Below, piece by piece: positions 62,552 through 64,000 of a stretch of 64,000 nucleotides of DNA; the stretch's first letter is position 1; every line of letters starts with the position of its first letter. Made by a program: the position numbers and the translations under genes. The DNA comes from GCA-002708145 sp045562755 (GTDB lineage: Bacteria > Chloroflexota > Dehalococcoidia > Lucifugimonadales > Lucifugimonadaceae), in the NCBI GenBank assembly GCA_045562755.1, contig JBJKVF010000001.1, forward strand, positions 1 to 64,000. The letters run 5' to 3'. Under the pieces are notes generated by a model. The model was not told the origin of the DNA. It did no database searches and was given only the letters and a program-made list of their open reading frames with translations.

Positions 62552-62941
62552 CTATGTACTAGGTTGCCAATAATTTTCTTTTGCTTCACCAACTGCTGAT
62601 GCTATAGCATATTTTTTAGAATGAGAAAGACTTAATGCAATTCTTGTTATACCCATTTTTTTCGCTCGTGTGATCGCTTTTTCATGAAGTATTATTTCTG
62701 GAGGCGATCCTCTTTTTCTGCTTACTTCTATAGATTTCCATGGTATTCCTCTAACTCCGGTTCCTAACAATTTCATTACAGCTTCTTTAGCTGCAAATCG
62801 ACTTGCCAGCTGTTTTGATCTTTTATTGCAATAGATTTGTTCTTTTTTTGTGAAAATTTTGTTTAGAAATCTTTCCTGATATTGATTTAGGACATGTTGA
62901 ATTCTTTCAATCTCAATCATATCTATTCCTGTGTAAATCAT
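62552..62941 (-). CDS. acpS: holo-[acyl-carrier-protein] synthase
   Basis: The 129-residue protein has YTGIDMIEIERI with the first metal ligand, ASRFAAKEAVMKLLGTG with the second, and LSLSHSKKYAIASAV. It transfers 4'-phosphopantetheine from CoA to ACP, so it uses the product of the coaBC-coaX genes downstream. AAGGAA lies before the ATG at 62941 and rules out the TTG-like upstream extension. It diverges from folD. Confidence 0.92.
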   Translation of the reverse strand: MIYTGIDMIEIERIQHVLNQYQERFLNKIFTKKEQIYCNKRSKQLASRFAAKEAVMKLLGTGVRGIPWKSIEVSRKRGSPPEIILHEKAITRAKKMGITRIALSLSHSKKYAIASAVGEAKENYWQPST

Positions 62942-62967
62942 TATTATTCCTTTTTTATGCAAAAATA

Positions 62968-63032
62968 AAATTCTAAAAAATAAAAAAAATATGTAAACTA
63001 ATTATTATAGAATTATACATTTTTTAGAATTT
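62968..63032. repeat. 14-bp inverted repeat in the acpS / folD divergent gap
   Basis: AAATTCTAAAAAAT at 62968-62981 is repeated as its exact reverse complement at 63019-63032, two bases before the folD ATG. The arms are AT-only except one C-G pair. They could fold in a folD leader and hide its start, or mark an operator; chance is higher in AT-rich sequence but 14 exact bases are still unusual. Confidence 0.45.
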
Positions 63033-63034
63033 GA

Positions 63035-63928
63035 ATGAATAAAAAAATTATTGATGGAAAAAAAATAGCTCTTAAGGCCACTAGTGAAATCAAAGACAAA
63101 ATAGTAATCATGTCGAAAGATAAAAACCTAGTGCCAGGTTTAGCGGTTATACTTATTGGAGAAAATCCAGCTTCAATTTCTTATGTAAAAGGTAAAGAAA
63201 AGGCTTGCAAAGATGTAGGCATATTTACTAAAACATATAAACTATCTGACAGATCTAACAATGATGTAGTATCAAAACTTATTTTATCTCTCAATAAAGA
63301 TAATAGATTTCACGGCATTTTAATACAATTACCTTTACCAAAACATCTGGATAGTGATAAATTAATAAATCTTATTGATCCTAAAAAAGATGTTGATGGT
63401 TTGACTAGTGAAAATGCTGGATTATTATTACTTGGAAAACCTAGATTTGTTCCTGCTACTCCCTTAGGTGTGCAGAAACTAATGCTTGAGGAAAATATAG
63501 AGATAAAAGGTTCAAAAATACTAATTATTGGTAGGAGTAATCTAGTAGGGTTGCCATTATCATTATTATTACTTGGTAAAGGAGAAGGTGGAAATGCTAC
63601 AGTTACTGTTGCGCATACTGAAACAAAAAATTTAGAACAATTATCTCTTAGTGCAGATATAGTTATTGTAGCATCGGGACAGCCTAATACTCTTTCTGGA
63701 AATATGGTCAAGGAAAATTCAATAATTATAGATGTTGGTGTAAGTAGATTAGCTGACCAAACTAAAAAAACAGGCTATAGGCTTATTGGAGATGTAAATT
63801 TCGATGAAGTTATTAATGTTGCTTCAAAAATTACTCCAGTTCCTGGAGGTGTTGGCCCCATGACTATAGCTATGTTACTACACAATGTATATTTAGCAGC
63901 TACTTTTAGTATCAAGGGGCCTTATTAG
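63035..63928 (+). CDS. folD: methylenetetrahydrofolate dehydrogenase / methenyltetrahydrofolate cyclohydrolase
   Basis: The 297-residue protein has PGLAVILIGENPASISYVKGKEKACKDVGI with the catalytic Tyr and Lys, LIQLPLPKHLD, PKKDVDGLTSENAG, ILIIGRSNLVGLPLSLLL and ITPVPGGVGPMTIAMLLHN. It links one-carbon units of folate for purine and formyl-Met-tRNA synthesis. No good ribosome site precedes the ATG. After it, 72 AT-rich bases to the window edge hold only two GAGATAAAAT direct repeats. Confidence 0.94.
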   Translation: MNKKIIDGKKIALKATSEIKDKIVIMSKDKNLVPGLAVILIGENPASISYVKGKEKACKDVGIFTKTYKLSDRSNNDVVSKLILSLNKDNRFHGILIQLPLPKHLDSDKLINLIDPKKDVDGLTSENAGLLLLGKPRFVPATPLGVQKLMLEENIEIKGSKILIIGRSNLVGLPLSLLLLGKGEGGNATVTVAHTETKNLEQLSLSADIVIVASGQPNTLSGNMVKENSIIIDVGVSRLADQTKKTGYRLIGDVNFDEVINVASKITPVPGGVGPMTIAMLLHNVYLAATFSIKGPY

Positions 63929-64000
63929 AACTACTTTTTTATTTTTTTTGAGATAAAATTGAGATAAAATAAAAAACAAATAAATCACTAATTAATTTGT

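Overview
The window is strongly AT-rich (about 30% G+C by eye), densely packed bacterial chromosome. I see no rRNA, tRNA, phage, insertion sequence, CRISPR array or gene-free gap over 300 bases. Convergent genes often abut or overlap by a few bases, which fits a streamlined marine genome. Several traits suggest a SAR202-like (Dehalococcoidia-type) Chloroflexota: no outer-membrane genes, a short EF-Ts, an archaeal/actinobacterial-style ValRS, a CcmE with a CxxxY motif, and a mix of SDRs, an enolase-superfamily enzyme, a sulfatase, FAH, UxuA-like and RraA-like proteins and OFA-type MFS carriers. That placement is inference; no rRNA gene is present to test it.

Layout. 0-4.7 kb: a broken small membrane protein, a tandem-SDR fusion, a sulfatase, a GNAT and a Nudix enzyme. 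4.7-7.3 kb: korAB (2-oxoacid:ferredoxin oxidoreductase). 7.3-12.4 kb, minus strand: PPi-type phosphofructokinase, ccmA, ccmB, ccmC, a CcmD-like fusion, ccmE and plsY in one tight operon. 12.5-15.8 kb: a frameshifted rluB-type pseudouridine synthase, a FAH enzyme, ccdA and a LuxR-type regulator. 15.8-24.8 kb: rpsB-tsf-pyrH-frr-uppS-cdsA-dxr-rseP-orf-ispG, a translation, envelope and isoprenoid operon with a structured leader in front of rpsB.

24.8-35.1 kb is a phosphate island: phoB-phoR, pstS-pstC-pstA, an EVE-domain gene, a secreted choice-of-anchor I (phosphatase-like) protein, ppx, ppk2 and arsC. Eleven-base-phased TTAACA-like repeats lie before pstS and again before the secreted protein, so both look like targets of the local PhoB. 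A 48-bp perfect palindrome and a candidate structured RNA or arsC leader lie in the same island. pstB and phoU are absent from it.

35-51.5 kb is mostly catabolic and housekeeping: TatD, UxuA-like, SDRs, two MFS carriers, aconitase, a TIGR01777 epimerase, a RidA-like protein, a DUF3500 protein, an enlarged iPGM, a DUF192 lipoprotein, an enolase-superfamily enzyme and ispH. 51.6-64 kb: prs, secA, an unrecognised gene, valS, an RraA-like gene, a small unknown gene, then the coenzyme cluster coaBC, coaX, nnrD and acpS, with folD diverging at the end. Together the window supplies MEP-pathway steps (dxr, ispG, ispH), CoA and ACP activation, cytochrome c maturation with thiol-electron supply (ccm plus ccdA), and phosphate and polyphosphate handling.
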